Assembly: GCA_030168595.1 (NCBI GenBank)
Contig: CP115556.1
Location: forward strand, 868,001-932,000
Length of the DNA: 64,000 bases
DNA from: Methanomassiliicoccales archaeon LGM-DZ1
Lineage (GTDB): Archaea > Thermoplasmatota > Thermoplasmata > Methanomassiliicoccales > Methanomethylophilaceae
Direction: 5' to 3'
Part shown: piece after piece, positions 25,182 through 32,896 of the stretch
How the letters are laid out: each line of letters starts with the position of its first letter
How positions within the stretch are numbered: the stretch's first letter is position 1
Notes under the pieces: model-generated
The model's database searches: none
Seen by the model: the letters and a program-made list of their open reading frames with translations, nothing else
Told to the model about the DNA's origin: nothing
Translations under genes and position numbers: made by a program

Positions 25182-25314
25182 TTGTATAAAAACCCTCGTT
25201 CATTTCGGATTAGCCAGCATATCAAAAGTCCTTGTTACGATGACCTTGTTATCAAGTCATTGCATGAGTGAGGTTCGAAAGTGCGGCCGCCGGCGGAGAA
25301 TCGGAGCCCCTGGT

Positions 25315-25860
25315 GTACCTGGCCTGGATGAACTGCCTCGGCATGGGAGGAGAGTGTGACATGGCGAAGGCAGAGGAGCTGCTCAGAGGTTCGATCGAGG
25401 CCGCCGATTCCGGCGATTGCAACGTCCAGTACGCGCTGGGCATGGCCTACTACCTGGGAGGAGTGCCGGGAGGGCGCGACCTGCCCAAATCATCATACTA
25501 TCTGGAAAGAGCGGCGATGAACGACCACCGCGACGCGCAGTGCTTCCTCGCCTCCATGTACCTCAGGGGCGACGGCGTGCCCTGCGACCCGGCCAAAGCG
25601 AGGTTCCTCCTGGAAAGGGCGGCCGGCAACGGGAGCGCCGAGGCCGCCGCCATGCTGAGGGCGCAGGCCTCGGAAGAGGCATAGGCCGAGCCGATACGCC
25701 GGCGTTTCTCTTCTCTGCCGACTCCTGCCCGAAGGTAGTCCCGGCCGCTCTGGCGCTTCCTGAAGGATACAGACCCTCGCATTCGGATTAGCGCTATCAG
25801 CACGCCTATCCCTATGGCGAATCGGCCGGGGAGAATGGACAAAAGTAGCCATTCCCTTGT
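25315..25860 (+). repeat. Imperfect tandem duplication, first copy
   Basis: This covers the 3' half of the Sel1 gene plus a remnant of the MFS gene end on the other strand. It shares a 47-base identical run (25463-25509) and several shorter blocks with the second copy at 25862-26435, separated by stretches full of small insertions and deletions. The ends given are approximate. Confidence 0.7.
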
Positions 25861-25861
25861 G

Positions 25862-26435
25862 TATGACCTGGCAAGTGGATGAACTGCCTTCGGCATGGGA
25901 GGAGAGCATGGCGAGGCCCCTGGGAGCTGCTGGCCTGAGGTTCCTCGGCATGAGGCCGCCGATGGCCTCAACGTCAGAGAGTGATGAGGCGCGATTCGAA
26001 GGATGGTACCACCTGGACCTGGGAGCCGTGCCGGGAGGGCGCGACCTGCCCAAATCATCATACTATCTGGAAAGCTGCGGCGGACGACCACCGCTGACGC
26101 GCAGTGCTTCCGGGAGCCTCCCATGTCACCTCAGGGCGACGGCGATGCCCTGCGCCCGGCCAAAGCAGGTTCCTCCTGGAAAGGGCGAACGGGAGCGCCG
26201 AGCCCCGCCATGCTGAGGGCGCAGGCCTCGGAAGAGGGTTCATAGGCCTGAGAAAGGCGCGGCCGTTTCTCACTCCCCGCCTGGCGGCGCTGCCCGAAGG
26301 GGGGGCCAGGGCCGCAAGGTCCCCCAGGCCTGCCCATCCACAGCGTTCCGCGTACGCTATGTCGGCGGCGGCTATGAGCACGCCTCCATCCCTATGGCGT
26401 AATCCGGCCAGGCGGAGGGTGGACAGTACCATTCC
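25862..26435 (+). repeat. Imperfect tandem duplication, second copy
   Basis: This is a scrambled second version of the preceding block: GGATGAACTGCC and GGCATGGGAGGAGAG words of the Sel1 gene, the 47-base identical run at 26028-26074, GCAGTGCTTCC, GCTGAGGGCGCAGGCCTCGG, and finally the 3' end of the MFS gene. No open Sel1 frame survives. Either a decayed duplication or a badly resolved assembly region. Confidence 0.7.
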
Positions 26436-27527
26436 CGTGCATCCGATCATGAAGAAGATGAAGTTCATCAGGGAGGAGACCGCGCCCGAGTCGCCGGGGT
26501 GGCTGGCCATGAGTATCCCCATGCCCCAGGGCCTGGGGTGGCTGGCCATGAGTATCCCCATGGCCGTCCCCACCGTCACGCAGATGATGAACGCGACGAG
26601 GAAGAAGTACCATTCCCTGTTCCCGACCAGCAGCATGGCGACGGCGCTGACCGTCCCCAATGCCAGGTAGAACTTCAGCATGCGGCGGTTCACGACGCTG
26701 CCCGTGAGCTTGTTTATCACGGTCATGAACACGGTCCCCATGATCAAAGTGAACCCAAGGAGCAGGGAATAAGCGGCCTCGCTCATCCCGAACATGTCCT
26801 CGTAGATGTAGGACGAAACGGAGAGGTAGCCCATGAAGGGCAGGTTGAAGATCGTGGTCATCACGGTGAAGACCACGAAGGCGCGGTTCCCGCACAGTTC
26901 CTTCATGCCCCTGAGCATCTGGCGGACGCCGCCCTCGACCCTCTCGGAGGGCGGCAGGGTTTCGTCGGTCATCAGAACCATGATGAACGCCGCGATCCCT
27001 ACGAACACGGGGGCGACGAAGGTGGACCTCCATCCCCAGACGGAGATCAGGCCGGCGCCCACGATAGGTGCCAGCAGAGGACCCAGCACTCCGATGACGG
27101 CGACGACGTTCAGCATCCTGACGCGGAGGGCGCCGGAGTAGACGTCCTTGACGTAAGCGGTGGAGACCGTCATCGCCGCCCCGGAACCGACGGCCTGGAG
27201 GACGCGGAGGGCAATCAGCTCGCCGACGCCCTGGGCCAGGGAGCACAGAAGGGTGGTGATGCAGTACTCGGCAAGCGCGCAGACCAGGACCTTCTTCCTG
27301 CCGAACTTGTCCGAGACCGGCCCCAGGATCAGGATGGAGACGGCCATGGAGAACATGAACCCGTAGAGGGTCATGTTCATGACCGCCTCGGTGGTGCCCA
27401 GCTCGTCCACCATCACCGGCAGGGCCGGCAGGTACATGTCGGTGGACATGGGCGGGAAGGCCGCCAGGACCACGATCAGGGCCAGGAACGCCCCCGGGCC
27501 GAGGCGCCCCACGTTCTTCCCCTCCAT
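26058..27527 (-). pseudogene. MFS exporter (Bcr/CflA-like drug:H+ antiporter) with damaged 3' end
   Basis: The first ~340 residues are a good 12-helix MFS transporter of the drug-resistance type: FPPMSTDMYLPALPVMVDEL, the loop 2-3 signature GPVSDKFGRKKVLV, and RVLQAVGSGAAMTVSTAYVKD in helix 4-5. After MIGCTGMVLSTL the frame turns into arginine/proline-rich sequence unlike a membrane protein (AALAPPSGSAARRGVRNG...), where the normal last helices should be. The first copy of the duplicated block still encodes FAIGIGVLIALI, which looks like the missing helix. There is also an in-frame 39-base tandem duplication (26496-26562). The gene is probably broken, or the assembly is wrong here. Confidence 0.75.
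26496..26562 (-). repeat. 39-base in-frame tandem duplication inside the MFS gene
   Basis: The 28 bases at 26496-26523 recur exactly at 26535-26562. The effect on the protein is a repeated GILMASHP segment (GILMASHPRPWGMGILMASH), which would lengthen one transmembrane loop by 13 residues. Confidence 0.85.
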
Positions 27528-27540
27528 CTGGAAGGCTTCC

Positions 27541-28005
27541 TCAGAACGCGTGGAGTATCTCGTTCATGACGTCGGCGAGATGCTCGGTGGCGGCGGCCGC
27601 CTCTCCTTTCAGCTTTCCTTTGTCGGCAGGGGATGCCGATTCAGCGGCCTCGTGCTTGGCGATGTATTCCCTGTAGGCCGCGATACCTTTGGCAAGGGCA
27701 TCGGCCGCATCGTCCGCCCCTTCCTTCCTGCACTTCTCCTCGGCCCTCTCCATGTCCCTGAAGGTCTTGTCGCATGCCCTGATGGACACGTTCCTGGACT
27801 GGGTGCCCTCGTCGGTGTTCAGCATGTCGGCGACCGTGTTGCAGGCGAGGGTTATCATCGTGGCGGCCTCGATGCGCGCCACCGTGAAATCGGCGGGAGC
27901 GGGCCCCTCTTTCTTCTGGTACGGCGCCGCCTCGGCGGCCACCGGCCCGGCGGAGGCCGAGGACCCCGGGACTCCTTTCGCATCAGCCTTGGTTTTCTGG
28001 GTCAT
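27541..28005 (-). CDS. Helical protein of unknown function (154 aa)
   Basis: The N-terminal ~35 residues are alanine/proline-rich and probably disordered. The rest is predicted helical and acidic (ARIEAATMITLACNTVADML, CDKTFRDMERAEEKCRKEGA, then an AxxxA-rich helix). No membrane segment, no motif I recognise. It overlaps the end of the IMPase gene by about 20 bases and lies 13 bases before the MFS gene, so the three form one transcription unit. Confidence 0.75.
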   Translation of the reverse strand: MTQKTKADAKGVPGSSASAGPVAAEAAPYQKKEGPAPADFTVARIEAATMITLACNTVADMLNTDEGTQSRNVSIRACDKTFRDMERAEEKCRKEGADDAADALAKGIAAYREYIAKHEAAESASPADKGKLKGEAAAATEHLADVMNEILHAF

Positions 28006-28849
28006 TGCTATCGGAGCGGTTATCGCGGATGCACGTTAAATATTTCCAGCCTGCTCGGAAATCCGTTCCTTCCAGGACCTGCTCCCTGAACGCGCGCCCG
28101 GCCTTTTCGGTGCCGGAGAGCAGGAGGAACCTCTTCTCCGCCAGGAGTTCCTCGTCGACGTAGGCCCCGGAGACGCGGGCCATGAACAGCCCCGGGAGGA
28201 AGTCCCACAGCTTGTTGACGTAGCGGATGTGTATGTCCGTCCTCCCCGCCGAGAGGTAGGCGAAGTCGGAGCAGGCGGCCCCGAACATCCTGATGCGCGC
28301 TACCCTGTCCTTCATCGCGCCGATGATGCGGTAGTGCCCGTCCCTCCATTCCTGGCTCTTCCTCGAGAAATCTCCTGTGGACACGATGCACTGCCTGAGC
28401 TCGCGCTCGGGATGTGCGCGCACCGGCTCCCCGTTCAGGCGCGCACCGGAGGCGGCCGTGGCGGTGAACAGCTCGCCGAGGGCCGGCAGGAGGATGGCGG
28501 ACATGACCGGCTCCTTATCGACGGCAAGAACGGCCTGGGTGCCGTAGAAGGGGATTCCGTGCTGGTAGTTCAGCGTCCCGTCGATGGGGTCGATGATCCA
28601 CGTGCGCTCGCCGGTGAGATCGCCGTCCCTGCCCTCCTCCGCGATGATCCTGTCGTCCGGGAAGACGGACAGGATGGCAGATACGGCGGCCTCCTGGGCG
28701 GCGGTGTCGGCATCCGTGACCGTGTCATAGGAGCCGACGGCGTTCTTCTTCTCGGAGCTGCGGGGGTCCGCCGCGTTCATGTAGACGGAGGCGGCGGCCC
28801 GGACCGCGGCGCAGGCGGCGGACAGCTCGTCCGCATACGGATCTTCCAT
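27983..28849 (-). CDS. Inositol-monophosphatase-family phosphatase
   Basis: A 288-residue member of the IMPase/FBPase/CysQ family: TVTDADTAAQ, the metal motif IIAEEG, DPIDGTLNYQHG and a C-terminal WDFLPGLFMARVSGA in place of the usual WDxAAG. Substrates in archaea include inositol phosphate, fructose 1,6-bisphosphate and PAP; which applies here is unclear. ATG 28849 (MEDPYADELSAA) fits the family; the upstream ATG at 28906 is nearer to the TATA box (CTATTTAAAAC, about 28940). It is one of three IMPase-family genes in this window. Confidence 0.9.
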   Translation of the reverse strand: MEDPYADELSAACAAVRAAASVYMNAADPRSSEKKNAVGSYDTVTDADTAAQEAAVSAILSVFPDDRIIAEEGRDGDLTGERTWIIDPIDGTLNYQHGIPFYGTQAVLAVDKEPVMSAILLPALGELFTATAASGARLNGEPVRAHPERELRQCIVSTGDFSRKSQEWRDGHYRIIGAMKDRVARIRMFGAACSDFAYLSAGRTDIHIRYVNKLWDFLPGLFMARVSGAYVDEELLAEKRFLLLSGTEKAGRAFREQVLEGTDFRAGWKYLTCIRDNRSDSNDPENQG

Positions 28850-29036
28850 GACGGCGGGGATGCGTGACGGCGTATTGTTCTTTTCGAGGCATAGGGAGAT
28901 GCGCATCTCCGAGGCCGAGCGCCTTCTGTCCCAGTCTGTTTTAAATAGTAATAAGAAGAGCCTAAATCAAGTGTCCTTGAAGGCAGGTTCGGCTTAAATA
29001 CCATCACCGCGACTTTTGATTCAAGGTGATAAAAAA

Positions 29037-29201
29037 ATGCCTACCATCGTTTCCGACAACTGCGTTGCCTGCGGCGCCTGCGCCGATGCCTGCCCCAGCG
29101 GAGCCATCTCCGTCGATGACATCGCCGTCATCGACGCCGGAAAATGCACGGACTGCGGCGCGTGCATCGACGCGTGCCCGTCCGAGGCCATCACTGAGTG
29201 A
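29037..29201 (+). CDS. 2[4Fe-4S] ferredoxin, first of two
   Basis: 54 residues with two CxxCxxCxxxCP clusters (NCVACGACADACPSGA and KCTDCGACIDACPSEA), the classical clostridial-type ferredoxin. It carries electrons in the cytoplasm; in methanogens partners include hydrogenases and heterodisulfide reductase. The ATG is preceded by AAGGTGAT and an A-run, with a TATA box (GGCTTAAATA, 28991-29000). A second ferredoxin gene follows five bases after the stop. Confidence 0.95.
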   Translation: MPTIVSDNCVACGACADACPSGAISVDDIAVIDAGKCTDCGACIDACPSEAITE

Positions 29202-29206
29202 CGCTG

Positions 29207-29374
29207 ATGGCAGTGAAGATCGACGCCGGAAAATGCGTCGGGTGCGGCGCCTGCGCCGATGCCTGCCCCAACGGCGCGATTACCATCGAGGACGTTGCCG
29301 TCGTGGACGCCGACAAGTGCGTCGACTGCGGCGCGTGCATCGATGAATGCCCGTCCGAGGCCATCTCCGAGTGA
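29207..29374 (+). CDS. 2[4Fe-4S] ferredoxin, second of two
   Basis: 55 residues beginning MAVKIDAGKCVGCGACADAC and ending DECPSEAISE, again with two complete four-cysteine clusters. It is a tandem duplicate of the preceding gene, with many synonymous and several amino-acid differences, notably NGAITIEDVAVVDADK in the linker. It is short and easily missed by gene callers. A strong terminator hairpin follows. Confidence 0.93.
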   Translation: MAVKIDAGKCVGCGACADACPNGAITIEDVAVVDADKCVDCGACIDECPSEAISE

Positions 29375-29384
29375 GAAGCATCCG

Positions 29385-29405
29385 GGGGCGGAGACGATCC
29401 GCCCC
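29385..29405 (+). terminator. Terminator hairpin behind the ferredoxin genes
   Basis: GGGGCGGA and TCCGCCCC form a perfect 8-bp stem with a five-base loop, followed within ten bases by CCCCTTCTTTTCC. Confidence 0.7.
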
Positions 29406-29472
29406 GGCAAACCCCTTCTTTTCCAGTTTTATTCTTGGCGCATGTGCGCTGTCTTCCGGCTGTCTGCCATTC

Positions 29473-30150
29473 TTACCGAGATCGGAATACCCTGACGGCC
29501 CTGCTGCCTATGCATGTCGCCCTCAGGTCCGGGAACTCCTCCTCCCTTCCGAGGCAGGAGAAGTACCAGTGCCCGTAGCTGCAGTGCGACAGAACGTCGC
29601 TGCAGGCGTCCGAGGCAGCCGATCTCCCGGGGCCCCCTGTCCTGGGTATCCATTCCGTCGGGCGTTCGCAGGAGAAGACGAAATCGACCTTCCCGCCGTG
29701 TCCGGCAAGGTTCGAAACTGCATCCGAGACCTCTCCGGCGGACGGGTCCTGCTCCGGCCACCAGTCCCAGTACTTCCCGATGTCGTCCCTTCCCGGCGTG
29801 CGGGCGCCTCCCATGACGGCGAAAGTGTAACCGTCGATGGAGAACACCTGCCCGCGGCAGAGCCTCCTCACGCCTCTCCAGACGTCGTTGGTCATCCCTC
29901 CGTTCCACGGGAACTCCGGATAGCCATCGACTGCATCATAATCGTCGGAGGCCCCGTCCAGGAAGAGGACGTTGCATGGGAGGCAGGACAGCCGGCGTAT
30001 AGATTCCATCCGACCGCGGCGGGGCTCGAACACCCCTGATCCTCCCAGTATCAGGAGGAAATCGCCCTTTCCCATGGACATGACCAGAGGGTCATGTGCC
30101 AGGGCCTCCGGCGCCCCCTCATCCCTCACGGGGCCTGCGACCGCCAGCAT
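29473..30150 (-). CDS. Degenerate calcineurin-like metallophosphoesterase
   Basis: The order of motifs matches small metallophosphoesterases: GKGDFLLILGG (normally GDFG), NVLFLDGASDDYDAVDGYPE (normally (D/E)GNHENxD), LCRGQVFSIDGYTFAVMGGA, WWPEQDPSAGE and VDFVFSCERP (normally TH..P). The asparagine-histidine pair of GNHE is replaced by A-S-D-D, and the later histidine by S-C. Most metal ligands are therefore missing, so it may bind but not cleave. The start is uncertain; the frame opens at 30150, and a shorter start near 30080 (MSMGKGDFLL) begins at the family core. It lies four bases behind terC. Confidence 0.7.
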   Translation of the reverse strand: MLAVAGPVRDEGAPEALAHDPLVMSMGKGDFLLILGGSGVFEPRRGRMESIRRLSCLPCNVLFLDGASDDYDAVDGYPEFPWNGGMTNDVWRGVRRLCRGQVFSIDGYTFAVMGGARTPGRDDIGKYWDWWPEQDPSAGEVSDAVSNLAGHGGKVDFVFSCERPTEWIPRTGGPGRSAASDACSDVLSHCSYGHWYFSCLGREEEFPDLRATCIGSRAVRVFRSR

Positions 30151-30154
30151 AGGA

Positions 30155-31072
30155 TCAGGGGGACGCGTTCTTGTATGCCAGCGAGGAGACCACGGTGACG
30201 GCCAGGACTATGATGATGACCGCCAGCGAGACGAAGGTGCTCACTTCGCAGATGTCCGCGGCCGACAGCAGCATCTTGAGGCCGATGAAGGCGAGGATGA
30301 TCCCGAGGCCGTACTTGAGGAACCTGAGGTTCCCAAGGACGTCCCTTATGACGAAGTACATCGACCTGAGTCCCATGACCGCGAAGATGTTGGACGTGTA
30401 GACCAGGAAGATATCGGTGGAGATGGCCAGCGCCGCCGGGATCGAGTCGAAGGCGAACATGATATCCGACAGCTCGATGACGATGAGGCACAGGAAGAGC
30501 GGAGTAGCCAGCAGCTTCCCTTTCTCCCTGACGAAGAACTTCGCGCCGCGGAGATCGGGCGTGGAGTTGATCTTCTTGCTGAGCTTGTAGGACAGGGTGT
30601 CCTCGGTCTTCTTGCCCTCGCTCTTGCTGAACGCAGTCTTGACCGCAGTGTAGATGAGAATGGCCCCGAAGATGTACATCATCCAATCGAAAGTGTCCAG
30701 AAGGTCCGCTCCCACCTCGACGAACAGCAGGCGGAGGAATATCGCGCCGAGGATCCCGTAGAAGAGGACCCTGTGCTGGTCCTTGGACGGGATGGCGAAG
30801 GCGGCGAAGATTACCATGAAGACAAACAGGTTGTCGACGGACATCGACAGTTCTATCGCATAGGCCGCGTAGTAAGAGGCCGCGCTCTCCGATCCCAATT
30901 CGAAGAATATGAGCACTCCGAAAAGAAGCGCGATCGTGATGTAGATGAGAGTGAGCCTCCCGGCCTTCTTGGTGTTGATCTGGGTCTCCTTGCTGTCGAC
31001 CGCGAACAGGTCGACTGCCATCACCGTCACGAAGATGATGATGAAGATTACCCAGAGGGCGCTCTCTGACAT
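30155..31072 (-). CDS. TerC/Alx-family membrane protein (metal exporter)
   Basis: A 305-residue protein with about nine hydrophobic helices and the two TerC signatures: YAIELSMSVDNLFVFMVIF and LCLIVIELSDIMFAFDSIPA, whose acidic residues bind metal. Members are linked to tellurite resistance and manganese export. The start at 31072 is normal for the family. The degenerate phosphoesterase follows in the same direction. Confidence 0.93.
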   Translation of the reverse strand: MSESALWVIFIIIFVTVMAVDLFAVDSKETQINTKKAGRLTLIYITIALLFGVLIFFELGSESAASYYAAYAIELSMSVDNLFVFMVIFAAFAIPSKDQHRVLFYGILGAIFLRLLFVEVGADLLDTFDWMMYIFGAILIYTAVKTAFSKSEGKKTEDTLSYKLSKKINSTPDLRGAKFFVREKGKLLATPLFLCLIVIELSDIMFAFDSIPAALAISTDIFLVYTSNIFAVMGLRSMYFVIRDVLGNLRFLKYGLGIILAFIGLKMLLSAADICEVSTFVSLAVIIIVLAVTVVSSLAYKNASP

Positions 31073-31158
31073 ACCTTCGCATATCCGGTGACTTCATAAA
31101 TAACTATGCGGACGTTCCGGGCACATCTGATATAAACCGTCCCGTGCATCCAGACACC

Positions 31159-31638
31159 ATGTTCGGTTCTGTCAGGAGGCTGACCGCCGATGGCCCTGCC
31201 CGCATTTACAAAGAGATCCGCGCAGCCTTCGACAGCGAAAACCTCGCCTACCGGGAAGATGCCCTGAAGAGGGAGATCTGGTGCCTCTTCGAAGGCGACG
31301 ATATGCCAGTGAAACTCTCGGTGTCCGTATCCGATGAGGCCCCGATGATAATGTTCGACTGCCTCCTTGACTTCAAGGCGCCCGACAAATCCTTCGGCCC
31401 GGTCCTCGAGGGGCTCAACGTCATCAACTCCTCTCTTCACTTCGGAGCGTTCATACTCAACCCGGAGACCGGGCGCCTGCTCTACAGGTACCATTTCCTG
31501 TTGGACGGGAGGATACCCTCGAGAGACGTCATACTCGCGGTCGTGAAGATGGTGGTCGATACCGTGGATGCGAACGACGGCGCGATAAAGGCGCTGATCC
31601 CCGAGAAAACCTCGTTCGCCGACCCTATGTTCGGATGA
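31159..31638 (+). CDS. YbjN-like domain protein, function unknown
   Basis: A 159-residue soluble alpha/beta protein (FDSENLAYREDALKREIWCL, MPVKLSVSVSDEAPMIMFDC, GLNVINSSLHFGAFILNPET, LLYRYHFLLDG). The alternation of a long helix, strands and a repeated helix-strand unit, with NxxN-hhxGxF and GxLxYRxHxxLDG, resembles the YbjN/type III secretion chaperone-like fold. The family role is unclear. ATG 31159 is 26 bases after a TATA box (GATATAAACC), pointing to a leaderless mRNA; an in-frame ATG at 31144 is less likely. Confidence 0.75.
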   Translation: MFGSVRRLTADGPARIYKEIRAAFDSENLAYREDALKREIWCLFEGDDMPVKLSVSVSDEAPMIMFDCLLDFKAPDKSFGPVLEGLNVINSSLHFGAFILNPETGRLLYRYHFLLDGRIPSRDVILAVVKMVVDTVDANDGAIKALIPEKTSFADPMFG

Positions 31639-31704
31639 AGATAACATCCTGAAACGTAAAGAAAGATGCCGGCCGCCGAATCCCTCCGGCGCCCGGCTGT
31701 TTCG

Positions 31705-32874
31705 TCACAGATTTCGCTGCTTCTTGCCGAAGAGCGTGGCCTTGGCCTTGGCGACCTTCGAGCGGGTCCTCTTGGTGCCGGCCTCTTCGTCCAGCTTGAG
31801 GAGGAGCTCCTTCTCGTAGTCGGAGGTCCTCTTGGGCACGGTGATGCCGAGGCGGATGTAAAGGTTCCCGCGGGTCTCCCTGTTGAGCATCGGGAGCCCC
31901 TGGCCGGCGATCTTCAGCACGCCTCCGACCTGAGTGCCGGAGGGGATGGTGGCCTCTATCTCCTGGTCCTCCAGGTTCTTCACCTTGACGGTGCCTCCGA
32001 GGACCAGCCTGGGATATGTGGTCTCTGCATCGATCCACAGGTCGGGGCCGTCGCGCCTGAAGCCTTTGCTGTCCTTCACGTGGAAGACGACGTAGAGGTC
32101 TCCGGAAGGCCCGCCGTTGACGCCGGCGTCGCCTGCTCCGGGGACGCGCATCTGCATGCCGTCCTCGACGCCCTTGGGCACGTTGATCTCGATCTTGGAG
32201 TTCTTGGACACTATCCCGGACCCGCGGCACTTGGGGCACTGGGTCACATAGACCCTGCCCGTGCCTCCGCAGCGGCTGCATTCCGAGACCATGACGGTGC
32301 TGCCGAACATGGTCTGGCGGACCTGCTGCATCTGGCCGCGGCCGCCGCACTCCGGGCACACCTGGGTCTTGCCGTCCTTGGCCCCGGTGCCGTGGCAGTC
32401 GGGGCACTGGGAGGTGTGGGGGACGGTCAGGGTGACCGTCTTGCCGGCGAGCACGTCGTTCAGGGTGATCTCGAGGTCATACCTCAGGGACTCTCCCTGG
32501 CGGGGCGCGTTCGGGTTGCGGCTCCTCCTGGATCCTCCGAAGAAGCTCCCGAAGATGTCGCCGAAGATGTCGCCGAACTCGTCCCCGTGCTCCTGGGCGA
32601 AGTCGTCCATGTTGAACCCGCCCGCCCCGAACGAGCTGTCGACACCCGCGAAGCCGTACTGATCGTAGCGGGAACGCTTGTCAGGGTCCGAGAGCACCTC
32701 GTACGCCTCGGAGATCTCCTTGAACTTGGCCTCGGCCACGTCCTTGGGCTCCGTGGAGACATCGGGGTGGTACTTCTTCGCCAGGGTACGGTACGCGTGC
32801 TTGATCTCGTCGGCGGTGGCCGTCTTGGAGACACCCAGCACCTCGTAGTAGTCCCTCTTGTTCTGATCGGGCAT
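31705..32874 (-). CDS. dnaJ: Chaperone protein DnaJ
   Basis: 389 residues with the full type I DnaJ layout: J domain with HPD (KKYHPDVSTEP), Gly/Phe-rich linker (GFNMDDFAQEHGDEFGDIFG), four CxxCxGxG-type zinc repeats (CPDCHGTG, CPECGGRG, CSRCGGTG, CPKCRGSG) and C-terminal substrate-binding domains. It delivers clients to DnaK and stimulates its ATPase. It follows dnaK closely in the same transcription direction. Confidence 0.98.
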   Translation of the reverse strand: MPDQNKRDYYEVLGVSKTATADEIKHAYRTLAKKYHPDVSTEPKDVAEAKFKEISEAYEVLSDPDKRSRYDQYGFAGVDSSFGAGGFNMDDFAQEHGDEFGDIFGDIFGSFFGGSRRSRNPNAPRQGESLRYDLEITLNDVLAGKTVTLTVPHTSQCPDCHGTGAKDGKTQVCPECGGRGQMQQVRQTMFGSTVMVSECSRCGGTGRVYVTQCPKCRGSGIVSKNSKIEINVPKGVEDGMQMRVPGAGDAGVNGGPSGDLYVVFHVKDSKGFRRDGPDLWIDAETTYPRLVLGGTVKVKNLEDQEIEATIPSGTQVGGVLKIAGQGLPMLNRETRGNLYIRLGITVPKRTSDYEKELLLKLDEEAGTKRTRSKVAKAKATLFGKKQRNL

Positions 32875-32896
32875 GGTTCAACCACTCTTCTTCGGA

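Larger units (their letters stand above)
23556..25273. mobile_element. IS1634-type insertion sequence, copy B
   Basis: The terminal inverted repeat is CCTCACTTATGCATCG...TTTGATAACAAGG on the left and the inverted near-copy with CCTCACTCATGCAATG on the right. Flanking TTCGAAA (23549-23555 and 25274-25280) is the target duplication, 5-7 bases depending on where the end is placed. It is about 1.7 kb with one transposase gene on the minus strand. Confidence 0.9.
23417..25684 (+). pseudogene. Sel1-like repeat (SLR) protein gene split by an IS element
   Basis: The left part (23417-23555) encodes MQSFRIDELEALASQGVHKA...ISRGYFE, the first Sel1 repeat. The right part (25275-25684) continues ESAAAGGESEPLVYLAWMNC... 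with three further repeats (AQYALGMAYYLGG-like, CFLASMYLRGDGVPCDPAKA). Removing the IS and one copy of the short target duplication joins the halves in frame as RGYFE-SAAAGGE, giving a protein of about 180 residues. Sel1 repeats are TPR-like helical pairs used for protein binding. The left piece alone ends soon after entering the element; the right piece lacks a promoter. Confidence 0.88.

Noticed and set aside
25857-26245. Second Sel1 gene
   Set aside because: The frames are short and shift repeatedly; it is the scrambled second copy of the duplicated block.
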